Of a stretch of DNA of 64,000 nucleotides, positions 55,955-64,000 are shown one piece after another. The DNA lies in contig NC_079888.1 in assembly GCF_029227915.1 (NCBI RefSeq), positions 10,339,001-10,403,000 on the forward strand. Reading direction: 5' to 3'. Position numbers and translations under genes: made by a program. Source of the stretch: Hydractinia symbiolongicarpus. Its lineage: Eukaryota > Cnidaria > Hydrozoa > Anthoathecata > Hydractiniidae. The notes under the pieces are model-generated. The model was not told the DNA's origin, ran no database searches, and saw only the letters and a program-made list of their open reading frames with translations. How positions within the stretch are numbered: the stretch's first letter is position 1; every line of letters begins with the position of its first letter.

Positions 55955-56831
55955 AAATACAAGAACTGTTTTTAAAGGATAATTTACACGACAGTTTACC
56001 TCCACCCAAAATCTTTCAAATCAAATCAAATCTAGGGAGGTTCTAAAAGGATATAATTAAGAAACAACACTTCACGTCAATTGATCTGATAGGCCAGAAT
56101 TATCACATGACTTGTCACATGATTTGTTACTCTTTTAGGCATTTACGAGTTAAAAATTTTCAATTTTCTATTTAAACCAAAATTAACAATTGAACTTGAA
56201 TTTCAATTTTTGATTCAAATTAAAAATCAAAAATTGAACTTAAAATTCAATTTTTAATTTAAACGAAATTTGATTTAATTTTCAAATTTAAAATTCTCTT
56301 AAAAATCAGAAATTTAGAAATTGATATTACATTTTGGGATTTTTAGCACCAAATGACCCAAAGTAATCCTTGGGTTCGTAGAAGAAAAACGTCTGCGAAG
56401 GAGAGCGTACTTTTTTGCCAAAATATGAAGTTCCTTTTTTGTTTTTTGATTTGAAAGCGAAAAACGAAAATTGAGTTTAAATTTTCTTTTTGTATTGAAT
56501 TAAAAAAGAAAAATTGATAAAAAAATTGAAATTTGTTTTTATTTTAAAATGAAAATTAAATGTCCCTTTTAGGTCACGGATTATTGTGTACCCTTAGGCC
56601 ATTTGATTTTCAATTTAATTGAAAATTGAAAATCAGAAATAGTTGTTAATTTTGATTTTGGATTTAATTTGAAAATCAAAAATCAAAATTATTTATTGAT
56701 TTTTGAATTTCAATTTAAAATTAGTGGATGATTTCGATTTTTATTTTAATTTAAAAATTGGAAATTGAAAAAATAAAAGTTTAAAACTCAACAAAGATCA
56801 AAAAAACAATAATACACTTATACCTCCAAGC
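55955..56831. repeat. AT-rich low-complexity tract of AATTTTGAATTTT words
   Basis: From 56130 to 56790 the DNA is built mainly from AATTGAAAATT, TTGATTTT and their complements, giving many imperfect short palindromes. No gene is present. Similar tracts lie beside both Polintons (35540-35628, 60365-60455). Confidence 0.7.
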
Positions 56832-56999
56832 TTATACCGAATCTTTTTGCAAAACGTTTTCCGTAACATGAAAACGAGGCGGCATGTTGTAGATGAAAAT
56901 AAAGACGGCGAGCGCAACTGGTGATCTGACCAATATTTTACTTCAAAACATTGAGAATCCTATTTAACTGCTTCATGAATCTGCTGAAAATATGATTGA

Positions 57000-57449
57000 A
57001 AGCTGGAGTAAGTCTTTTGAAGATCTGCCATTATTCACAATAAAGGAGATCGATCAACACCGTTTGAATAGTGAAAAACTTTGGAAAGGGGGAGAAAGTT
57101 TAAAGAAGAACGGTATATATCTGCTGATTCTGAATTTTCGAAATGTGACGCAGATACTTTTCATGTGAAAGCTGTTTGTAAAGCAAGTATGAAGAAAGAT
57201 AAGCGAAATATTTTTGTCTGTCTCAATAAAGATTCTGGTTTTGTTGAATCTGCCAAATGTTCATGTCCTGCTGGCAATGGTGGATATTGCAATCACGTCA
57301 TGGCTTTGTTATTTGAAATAGCTAACTATTCCTTGAATCAGCTTGATCAAGTTCCGGAGGAAATCGCTTGTACCAGCCGCTTACGGCAGTGGGGTGTTCC
57401 TGGAGAATCAGGTGCTCCTAAATCACCAGTTATGTGGACAGCTGTTTAA
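57000..57449 (+). pseudogene. SWIM zinc-finger protein relic
   Basis: Frame 57081-57449 contains ERGRKFKEERYISADS, then the SWIM finger CSCPAGNGGYCNHVMALLFE (CxCx6CxH at about residues 69-80) and ends with TSRLRQWGVPG. An upstream frame from about 57000 (SFEDLPLFTIKEIDQHRL) is the missing N-terminus, cut off by a frameshift near 57090. This is a cnidarian-style SWIM protein family usually followed by an exonuclease domain, which is absent here. Confidence 0.65.
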
Positions 57450-57649
57450 AAGAATGTGTATAGCCCTAGGAAAATTAAACCTGCAGAAGTCTTTGAACAA
57501 CGTACCATCAAATAACTGACTAATAAATGTAACAGCTCCCGCAGGAGAAATTCCAACTAGTCCCTTGTAAGTTACATGTGATTTATAGTGTGAAAAGCGC
57601 ACTTTGAGTTGATAAAGAAGATGGTCTTTGGCAGTATAACTCAGTGCAG

Positions 57650-58509
57650 TCAATTATGAATCTGGTGGCTGGCTTTCGCATCCAGTTTTGGAGGTGGTCC
57701 GGCCTTCAGTTTGCCAGTGTCTTGACGGTCTGTTGTGAAGGTTTGTTCGTGTAATTTTTTAGCTGTATCATGCATGTTTATGTTACTACATCCAACACCT
57801 GGATCTAAAAATTCAAACAACGTGTTGAACTCTTCCACTGATATGCCAGTTGCTTTTCCAAAGTATATTTCGTTTTTACTAACACTGTCAAAGTTGTATA
57901 ATTTATTTTTCAGAGACACACTTTCTTGTTCAAGATTATTTACTTTACTTTGTAACAAATGAAGTTTTTCTTTCAGTTCCTTATTCTCTAGTTCAAGAAT
58001 CTCCGTTTGCGACAAATCACCCTGTGGCTCATTTTCTAAGTTCGTGTCCTGATGACCTTCGTCTGAGTCTGATTCCATGATACTTTCGGACAAATATCCC
58101 ACTACAGAGAGGGGTTCTCTTTTTCTAAGAGATTTTCTTGTTTGTTTGACATTGGAGTCCCGATCTTTGAAGATTGACGGAATTCGTCCCGGAATTACTG
58201 TTTTTCGCCCAATGCCAAGGGACATTTTGATGTCTTCTGCTTTGAAGTGAAACTCGCACACATAAACCATCTTCTTCCGAGGATCAAAAGAATCGATGCT
58301 GCTTTTTCTTCGATGATTTTGTAAAGCTTTGATCCAATGGTTTTTATAAGGTTCCTTCTGAGGTATTTGAAATAACGATATACCAGTGTTTTGCATTGAC
58401 GAATCTTTTGTTGTACTATTGCACCCGGGAACACACAGTATTTTCCATACCCACCAGATAAATTTTTGTTTGGTCGAGGTTTCATCGAATTGGAATATTG
58501 TTCTGGCAT
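57650..58509 (-). pseudogene. THAP-domain protein relic
   Basis: Two frames on the minus strand make up a THAP (C2CH zinc-finger DNA-binding) protein. The first (from 58509) starts MPEQYSNSMKPRPNK and has YCVFPGA, where Ala replaces the expected second Cys. The second (58396-57650) has IPQKEPYKNHWIKAL, VCEFHFKAEDI and GRIPSIF, the rest of the domain, then a coiled coil (LHLLQSKVNNLEQE) and a tail. A frameshift near 58400 separates them. The altered Cys suggests loss of zinc binding. Confidence 0.7.
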
Positions 58510-58825
58510 TTTTTAAACTTTTTTTCCCGACTAGCTCTTCTTACTAACAGTGGCACATGTTGAAAAAGTGATCTTAAATAACTTATTCAAGTTATAAAGA
58601 AAATATGGGAAAGTGAGTGAATAAGTTTTTGTTTTTAATTCTGGTGGCAAAATTTCCAGCAGAAGGTAACAGCAAATTTTCTAAACTCGCGGCGTGTTTT
58701 TTTACATTTTACAACACGCTGCCTCGTTTTCATGTTGCGAGTAAGATTACGCAATAAGATTCGGTATAGGTGCATTGAAAACTCAAATTAAGTTTTGCTT
58801 TTCAATTCTAAGTTTCATTACTATG

Positions 58826-59743
58826 GAGTTATATGTGGGACAATATTCGCGTATGCTTTTCGTCGCGTCATAATGCTTTTCGTCGTGTCGTATCTTTCTT
58901 CGTGGCGTGGTTTTCTTCGACTCGTAATAGTTTTCGTCGTGTCTTATCTTTCTTCGTAGTGTGGTTTTCTTCGCAGCGTAATGGTTTTCGTCGTTTCGTT
59001 GTGTCGTATGTCACTTTGTGGGATATTTCACTTTGTGGCGAAATAGTTATGCTTTTTTTACACGGAATCACTAGTTTCGTGAAGCTTTTACTCAATATAT
59101 TTTACTTTCTTTCTAGCGGCTTTGGTCTTTCTACTGGGTAGAGCTAGCTATTATTTTTGTCATTTTCTTTTAATAAACGATACATTCTTAGCTATAGTTT
59201 TAGCTAGTATACACTTTTAGCATGTATAATCTATTATCTATTTTGTAGTTTAAATGGATTCTGATGAAAATATCAAAAATCAAGTAAACTAACTACAAAC
59301 ATAAATTATTGCATAAAACTCTTACATAACACATAATATTTCTTCATAATCACAAATGTAAAACTACTTAAAAATATAATATAATTTTTAGCACTAAACT
59401 AAAGGTTTTGTTTATTTTACTGCACTTTATTAATGTGACTTGGATTTCTTGTAACCGCTACACGAATTTAGTAATTTCGTGTTAAAAAAGCATAAAATTT
59501 TTCGCTCCGAAGTAAAATACGCCTCGAAGTAAAATACGCCTCGAAGTGAAATACGCCACGAAGTGAAATACGCAACGAAGTGAAATACGCCACGAAGTGA
59601 AATACGCTACGAAGTGAAATACGCCGCAAAGTGAAATATGCCGCGACGAACACAAATACGACTCGACGAAACGTAAAACCACACCACGAAGAAAAATACG
59701 ACACGACGAAAACCATACACGAATATTGTCCCATATATAACTC
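58826..59743. mobile_element. Foldback-type non-autonomous element
   Basis: The ends GAGTTATATGTGGGACAATA (58827) and, inverted, its near-identical copy (ending 59743) form TIRs of about 40 bp. Inside each end are arrays of a short repeat: left TTTTCGTCGTGTCGTAT-like words, right GAAGTGAAATACGCCAC units of 17-18 bp. The centre is AT-rich. Long open frames crossing the arrays are artefacts of the repeats. Confidence 0.75.
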
Positions 59744-60450
59744 TAACTAACCCATACATTACGCATGTAACGCATGATTTAAACGTCAAACCAGTCTCCT
59801 CCACGGGCGTCTTAGGTTCTTGTATTGGGACATACTCAATATAAACAAACTAAGAATCTCTAGGGCAAGATTCATAGTTTCATATCAAATCTGTCCTTCT
59901 AGTTCAGACTTTATTACATCCGAATGCTAATCGAAAATTTACAATATTATACCAATAATAAACGCCTTTTAATGTTGTGTTCTATAATAAACTCTTGATG
60001 AATGTCAACAAATGTTGAAGATTCGAATGAACATTAATTTTGCTTCTATTCGTGTAGTTACATTTCTTAAATTTCTCCTATAAAATTAAGGGACTCTGTA
60101 AATAGTTGATCTCAAACACTTCTAAAAAAGAAATCCAGGACAATAGGATTGACGCATATCAAACAAAAGTCAATTGAAACGATTTTGGTAACAAAAAGAA
60201 TATATCTGCCTGGCAGTCTCAGGACTTCCTTAAAATATTGGACACCAACCTCTGCTTCTTATGAAACGCTCCTAATAAAAGAACTCTTCGCAGGAGTACA
60301 TTGAGTTGGTCAAAAAGAACCTGTTGGTTCATTGCATCATATTTGATCACGAAAGAAAAAAAATCATTTTTAAATTTTTGATTTTTGATTTTTGAATTTT
60401 GAATTTTGATTTTTGATTTTTGATTTTCAATTTCAGATTTTCAATTTTTT
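59744..60450. other. AT-rich stretch
   Basis: No gene seen. The last 100 bp (from 60365) are repeats of TTTTTGATTTTTGAATTTT. Confidence 0.5.
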
Positions 60451-60621
60451 CTTTTAAAATAGTAGTAGTAGTAAGGGATGAATTTAAGTACATTTCCGCT
60501 ACTTTGACACCTTTACCCCCTCAAACCCCCGCTTCCACCCCCTCCACCCCACCCCGGCCTCCACCCTCCCAAAATCGGTAAATCCGAAATACCAAATCCG
60601 AAAACAAATCCGATTCCAATA

Positions 60622-60748
60622 AAATCCTACGCATGCGCAATAACGACTAACAGGAATAATGCTGATATCAACAAAATGTCGAGCATGCGCAATTGAGTAG
60701 GGAAAGTCCCATACTCAAGGATCCCTTTCCGAGGTCGGGATAATAAAG
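60622..60748 (+). promoter_or_regulatory. End and promoter region of the second Polinton
   Basis: Contains two ACGCATGCGCAA/AGCATGCGCAA words (60629 and 60683), an imperfect palindrome GAGTAGGGAAAGTCCCATACTC (60694) and GGATAATAAAG before the ATG at 60749, the same order of elements as in the first Polinton's TIR. Confidence 0.6.
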
Positions 60749-61231
60749 ATGAGTTGGAGGCGAGAAAGATGGAAAAAATTGGTTGAAGAGGATCCCCCGG
60801 TGTTAAGGTTTGTACCGGACCAATTCAAGACCCAGGAAATGTGCAACAAGGTTGTTCAAAAGAACCCCTGGCTATTCAAGTACATTCCCGACAGATTCAA
60901 GACGCGAGGCATGTGCACTATGGCGGTTGGGGAGTATTTCGGGATGCTCATGAATGTTCCAGACCATTTCAAGACCCAGGAAATGTGTATTATGGCGGTT
61001 CGAGATAGACCCCATCTACTCGAGTTTGTTCCGGACTGGTTCGTGACCCGGGACATGTGCAGTAGTAGTAGCACTGATGCTCGATTGCTCGATGCCTATC
61101 GTCAACGGAAAGCGGAGAAGGCAAGGAATAACAAGGAGTTGCTTCCAGTGGCCTGGCATTCTGACAGAGTCGTGGACTGGTGCTTTTCGGAAGATGAAAA
61201 GGCAGACCTCGAGCTCTTGTGGAGTAAGTAA
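60749..61231 (+). CDS. Repeat protein with WHP-WCF C-terminal module
   Basis: 160 residues starting MSWRRERWKKL. Three to four 25-residue repeats of the form VPDxFKTQEMC..AV (at about residues 23, 48, 73 and 98) resemble DUF4116-like repeats known from large viruses and protists. The C-terminal LLPVAWHSDRVVDWCFSEDE module matches that of the ankyrin ORF of the first element. It occupies the same place beside the TIR as that ankyrin ORF. Function unknown; a host-directed role is a fair guess. Confidence 0.75.
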   Translation: MSWRRERWKKLVEEDPPVLRFVPDQFKTQEMCNKVVQKNPWLFKYIPDRFKTRGMCTMAVGEYFGMLMNVPDHFKTQEMCIMAVRDRPHLLEFVPDWFVTRDMCSSSSTDARLLDAYRQRKAEKARNNKELLPVAWHSDRVVDWCFSEDEKADLELLWSK

Positions 61232-61234
61232 ACG

Positions 61235-61375
61235 ATGAGAGAACAATGTGATGAGTGTGAACGAGTACTCGACACCTATGACAGATGCTCCTGTGGACGG
61301 AGGTTTTTCTGCTTGTACTGCTACCAAGAGTATATCACGTATAATGGTGGTAGCTGTCCGTGTGATGCTAGTTGA
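61235..61375 (+). CDS. 46-residue Cys-rich protein
   Basis: ATG 61235 to TGA 61375, 4 bp after the previous stop. It has paired Cys (CDEC, CSCG, FFCLYC, CPC), enough for one or two zinc sites, in a ring- or ribbon-like arrangement. The dense Cys pairing and tight spacing argue it is real despite its size. Confidence 0.55.
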   Translation: MREQCDECERVLDTYDRCSCGRRFFCLYCYQEYITYNGGSCPCDAS

Positions 61376-61399
61376 AGTATTGTTTCCACAAATAAAAGG

Positions 61400-62012
61400 A
61401 TGTTTAAATTCGGAGACAAAACTATTAAGTCTGAAGACTTTTATGCCAATTCGAAACCACTAAAAATCGAAGAAGTAAACGTTGAAAACCTCGTGCTGAG
61501 CAACTCTATCCCGGCAAACAAGGGTAAGGATGAACGCTTCGTGATTGGGTATCACAACCAAGACGGCAACCTAGGACCGTTATTGAACCTGACCCTTGAA
61601 AAGATCCGCTCCAAGGGTGTCTATCAATATATCGAAGGAGTCTCCGCGTTTACTATGCCGTTTGATCTGGCCAGCTATCACGAGTGGTTGGAGAAATACA
61701 AAGAGATCTTGGATAAAATGGAGTCCTTGGCGGGGATTTGCTTTACCAATGCCAGCGTGAAAAAAGAGCGATATCTCAACACCAAGCTGAAGGAGTGGGA
61801 TGGTAAAGTCAGAACAAAATTCCATAAGAAGATACCACTAAAAAAAAAGCTGCGAGTGTAAGGCCATCGTGAAACTGGCGAGTATATGCAGGCAAGGGCG
61901 CAACTACTACGCACAGACACACTTGGAAGAGTGTAAATATAAAGAGATTGAAGGATACGGCACTTTTTACTTCAGTGACTCTGATGATGATGAGAGCTTC
62001 ACTGTATTGTAA
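61400..62012 (+). pseudogene. Conserved Polinton protein split at an A9 run
   Basis: The frame from 61400 (behind CACAAATAAAAGG) runs MFKFGDKTIKSEDFY to 61861 with VNVENLVLSN and FVIGYHNQDGNLGPLL. At the run of nine A (61840-61848) the coding signal moves to another frame, which reads CECKAIVKLASICRQGRNYY and an acidic tail to TAA at 62012. Either slippage or an indel in the run is responsible. Similar proteins with an FIGYxDD core occur in invertebrate transposons; the role is unknown. Confidence 0.6.
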
Positions 62013-62031
62013 GTGGCTTGTCGAGGCTTTT

Positions 62032-62055
62032 GGTATGTTGTTGATCCAGCATACC
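62032..62055 (+). terminator. Stem-loop GGTATGTTG/CAGCATACC
   Basis: 9-bp stem with one wobble pair, extended by TTTT/AAAA across a one-base bulge, between the stop at 62012 and the ATG at 62066. Confidence 0.5.
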
Positions 62056-62065
62056 CAAAACAAAC

Positions 62066-62347
62066 ATGAACGACGTTAAGACACTCAAAAAAGAAGCGAA
62101 AGCATTAAAGATCCGTAACTATTCCACTATGAATAAGGCCGACCTACTCGAAGCCATCCGTAAGGCCAAGTACAAGGACGCTTCGACACAAACGCACGGT
62201 CCCTATTGCGAACCTTGTTGTACTATCGCTTGGCAGAAGAATCTCGAAGAATATTCGAGACAGCTTTCCGAAAAGCAGCGACTTGTCGTACATAATGTCG
62301 ACCTTATCATCAATCAAGACACTGGAGAAGTACTCGAAATCAAGTAA
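62066..62347 (+). CDS. SAP-like small protein with a Cys box (second element)
   Basis: 93 residues, homolog of 50902-51168: LKKEAKALKIRNYSTMNKAD is the SAP-like helix part, then DASTQTHGPYCEPCCTIAWQ and INQDTGEVLEI. The frame is intact. It follows a stem-loop and ends at another one. Confidence 0.75.
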   Translation: MNDVKTLKKEAKALKIRNYSTMNKADLLEAIRKAKYKDASTQTHGPYCEPCCTIAWQKNLEEYSRQLSEKQRLVVHNVDLIINQDTGEVLEIK

Positions 62348-62351
62348 GAGA

Positions 62352-62376
62352 TCTAGTATGTAATCAACACACTAGA
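62352..62376. terminator. Stem-loop TCTAGTATGT/ACACACTAGA
   Basis: 10-bp stem with one mismatch between convergent genes, with arms like those at 48280-48312 and 50871-50898 in the first element. Confidence 0.55.
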
Positions 62377-62401
62377 CCCTATGAATACGCGGGTGGCCCC
62401 T

Positions 62402-63046
62402 CTAGGTACCGCTGACATACTGCGCAGATTGAAGTTTTTTGAACAGTTCATCCTTCGCCTCCTCACGCCCTTGTGCGATAAGCTGCTGTCGCTCCCGTTC
62501 ATTGATCGAGTCCACGGTTTTGCGTGTTCATTGTCGGGATTGCTCCTTCAGCACCATATACTTTTGCTTCTCCTGTATGATTAGACCGAACTCGTGGTCG
62601 CTAATCACACCATTCTCCAAATTTCTGCTTATCAGGTCAACGATAGAGTTGAGCTTAGTCTCCGCCAGTAGTCAGATGCTCCCATGCTTCTTACTCTTGA
62701 CACCTAACCTCTTCCCCGCCTTCCGCAGACCCGCTTGTCCCAACCCTACGGCAATCGCAATTCCACCCATAGCCACTGCTAACGGTACACCGATCCCAGA
62801 TAGCATGCTACCAATACCAACACCTGAAGTTATCACACTTACCGCTAGTAACCCGTGATCCATGTATCTAACCCACGTATCATGCATCTTGACCTTTTTA
62901 GTCAGCTTGTCACGCTCTTTAATCTCATCTCTAAGGTACTGGTCTACCTCCTCGATCTTCTTCAATCTATAGACCTGACTCTCTTCTGGCTCTTGATCAG
63001 GCGCACTTGGTGGTAGGCTCGGGTAAAGCTTAGCAATATCTGTCAT
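62402..63046 (-). pseudogene. Coiled-coil transmembrane protein, two in-frame TGA
   Basis: Homolog of 50197-50823, starting MTDIAKLYPSLPPSAP behind CATACAATAA. The 215-codon frame is kept end to end but has TGA at 62672-62674 and 62528-62530. The part after the first stop (LLAETKLN, DHEFGLIIQEKQK, SAQYVSGT) is clearly conserved, so the stops are recent. Hydrophobic helices are retained before the first stop. Confidence 0.8.
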
Positions 63047-63718
63047 TTATTGTATGAGCAAATGCAAAGTAATTCCCACGAACAAAACGTTCTTATCGTG
63101 GTGATGCTCGTCTGTCAGCATAAACTCGAGACGATTGGTGGAGTCCTCCAAGGGAAGGTATACAGGAGTGTCAAAACTCCACGTAAGCATGTCTCCCCAT
63201 GCGTTTAGCTCTTTGGTGGGAAGCATAGCCAGTATCTTGGATTTTTTTCCGTTAAACAGGCAGTCATTTTCATCGAGTTGGGGGCAAACAAGTCTCAGCC
63301 GCTGGTATACGTCAGTCTTGTTGAATGAGTCGTAGTCACTGTTCATATAGTATTTTTTCTTTGGATCATAGGGTAGACCCAAGAGCTCTTGCAGTTGTCG
63401 ATGAATCACCACCGTGTACCCGTCATTGACACGGAGTCTGCAGAGTTCGTTCCTGAGTACGAAGGGCTCGATCTTACCCTCCGCTCGCTCGTTGACAATG
63501 GCTGCCAAATCCTCTATTTTGTACAAACCGTTCATGATCTCAATTCGAGTAACCGTCTGATCAGGTCCTTCCTTACGGATGGTAAAATCGCAGTCTTGGT
63601 AGAGATTCAACCAGACAGGTCGAATGCTGATTGACTTCAGAGCTATCCTCGTGTCCTGGCCTAGGTAGTCCTCAAATATCGTAGGGTTCTCTATATCTGT
63701 GACATACAGTTGCTTCAT
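63047..63718 (-). CDS. Minor capsid (penton-like) candidate (second element)
   Basis: 223 residues, about 80 percent like 49522-50196 by eye, with the same LRLVCPQLDENDCLFNGKKS and AWGDMLTWSFDTPVYLPL blocks. The frame is intact. It lies directly upstream of the broken coiled-coil gene, stop and start touching as in the first element. Confidence 0.75.
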   Translation of the reverse strand: MKQLYVTDIENPTIFEDYLGQDTRIALKSISIRPVWLNLYQDCDFTIRKEGPDQTVTRIEIMNGLYKIEDLAAIVNERAEGKIEPFVLRNELCRLRVNDGYTVVIHRQLQELLGLPYDPKKKYYMNSDYDSFNKTDVYQRLRLVCPQLDENDCLFNGKKSKILAMLPTKELNAWGDMLTWSFDTPVYLPLEDSTNRLEFMLTDEHHHDKNVLFVGITLHLLIQ

Positions 63719-63734
63719 GTTTCTTTAAGAAACG

Positions 63735-64000
63735 ATGAGCATTTACTCGTATAACCCTAGAGCAAAGTATACCCCTACACATGGGCGCTATCTCGAGAGA
63801 CTCAAGGGCGAAGATCTCTCAATACAAGAATCGTTATTGATGCGAAGGGGTCCTCGTTTACGGTGAAATTCCCCAACATCTTCATTGACTACGAATTCCA
63901 CCTTGGTGCGGTGTTAAATACTTGGCAAGGCCACCCTTTCAACCTCTGGTCTACTCAGCTCAATTTTGCTATCTACTGCGCAACTTCAGTTTGTGGTTTT
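63735..64000 (+). pseudogene. Partial structural protein, frameshifted (second element)
   Basis: Homolog of the N-terminus of the protein at 48363-49502. MSIYSYNPRAKYTPTHG opens at 63735 but the frame ends at TGA 63864-63866. From about 63825 another frame carries on with VKFPNIF and WSTQLNFAIYCATSVCG up to the window edge. One frameshift separates them. Divergent from the minor capsid gene, as in the first element. Confidence 0.75.

Larger units (their letters stand above)
56832..58770. mobile_element. Small DNA transposon with THAP and SWIM coding relics
   Basis: The ends share TATACCGAATCTT...CAACATGAAAACGAGGC-type sequence in inverted orientation (56834-56893 and 58709-58768), about 60 bp with several mismatches. 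Between them lie a rightward SWIM-finger ORF and a leftward THAP-domain ORF, both frameshifted. The target duplication is not clear. The superfamily cannot be assigned with confidence. Confidence 0.6.
60451..64000. mobile_element. Second Polinton, inverted, cut by the window end
   Basis: Genes from 60749 to the end are homologs of the right third of the first Polinton but in mirrored orientation. The outer limit is not certain; 60451 is a guess based on the change from the AT-rich tract. Near the first gene, GCATGCGCAA and GAGTAGGGAAAGTCCCATACTC resemble the palindromes of the first element's TIR. Gene order: repeat protein, small Cys protein, 153-residue protein, SAP-like, coiled-coil, minor capsid, structural protein. 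The partner TIR is outside the window. Confidence 0.8.

Noticed and set aside
58833-59141. Plus-strand open frame rich in Arg, Phe and Ser
   Set aside because: Translation of the short repeats of the foldback element.
59468-59804. Minus-strand open frames of FHFVAYFTS type
   Set aside because: Translation of tandem GAAGTGAAATACGCC units; no coding signal outside the repeat.
62381-62858. Plus-strand open frames opposite the coiled-coil gene
   Set aside because: The minus strand carries clear homology to the gene at 50197-50823; the plus frames are its complement.

Overview
The window looks like animal nuclear DNA, most likely from a cnidarian. It is AT-rich, its genes are split by GT-AG introns with matching phases, it carries an ortholog of the animal Myb-type factor DMTF1, and it is full of DNA transposons and simple repeats. 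It also contains one complete Polinton/Maverick-type virus-like element and the first part of a second. The phylum is an inference from protein style; the species cannot be named from sequence alone.

Layout. Positions 1-1085 hold three exons of a minus-strand host gene that runs off the left edge. Positions 2.1-9.3 kb hold a decayed minus-strand transposase-like gene, two copies of a 1.5-1.8 kb segment, and a Crypton-type tyrosine-recombinase pseudogene surrounded by clusters of an AAGACGY motif. Through and beyond this runs a plus-strand DMTF1-like gene (exons from 4963 to 24233). Its 7.9-kb intron contains an antisense gene for a Thr-rich membrane protein and a tRNA-derived SINE. A piggyBac relic (26.7-29.6 kb), a 52-unit 19-bp minisatellite (30476-31463) and a secreted-protein gene with repeated CPKGW motifs (32444-33660, minus) follow.

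Positions 35629-52929 are a 17.3-kb Polinton with 449-bp terminal inverted repeats. Its genes are a family B DNA polymerase (broken by one frameshift and one TAG), a Fic-domain protein, small membrane proteins, an A32-type packaging ATPase, an MSV199/DUF3627-like protein, a DD35E integrase, candidate capsid proteins, coiled-coil membrane proteins, a SAP-like protein and an ankyrin-repeat protein fused to the TIR-encoded leader. Most genes start directly behind an AATAAA-like motif, and transcription units end in stem-loops. Polymerase plus integrase would copy and insert the element; capsid proteins plus ATPase would build and fill particles; Fic, ankyrin and MSV199-like proteins are candidate host-interaction or regulatory genes.

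Between the elements lie a six-exon gene (53240-54728), a two-exon gene on the minus strand (55301-55954), a small THAP/SWIM transposon (56832-58770) and a foldback-type element (58826-59743). From about 60.45 kb to the window end is a second, diverged Polinton in the opposite orientation. It keeps the same gene order (SAP-like, coiled-coil, minor capsid, structural protein) but has in-frame stops and frameshifts.
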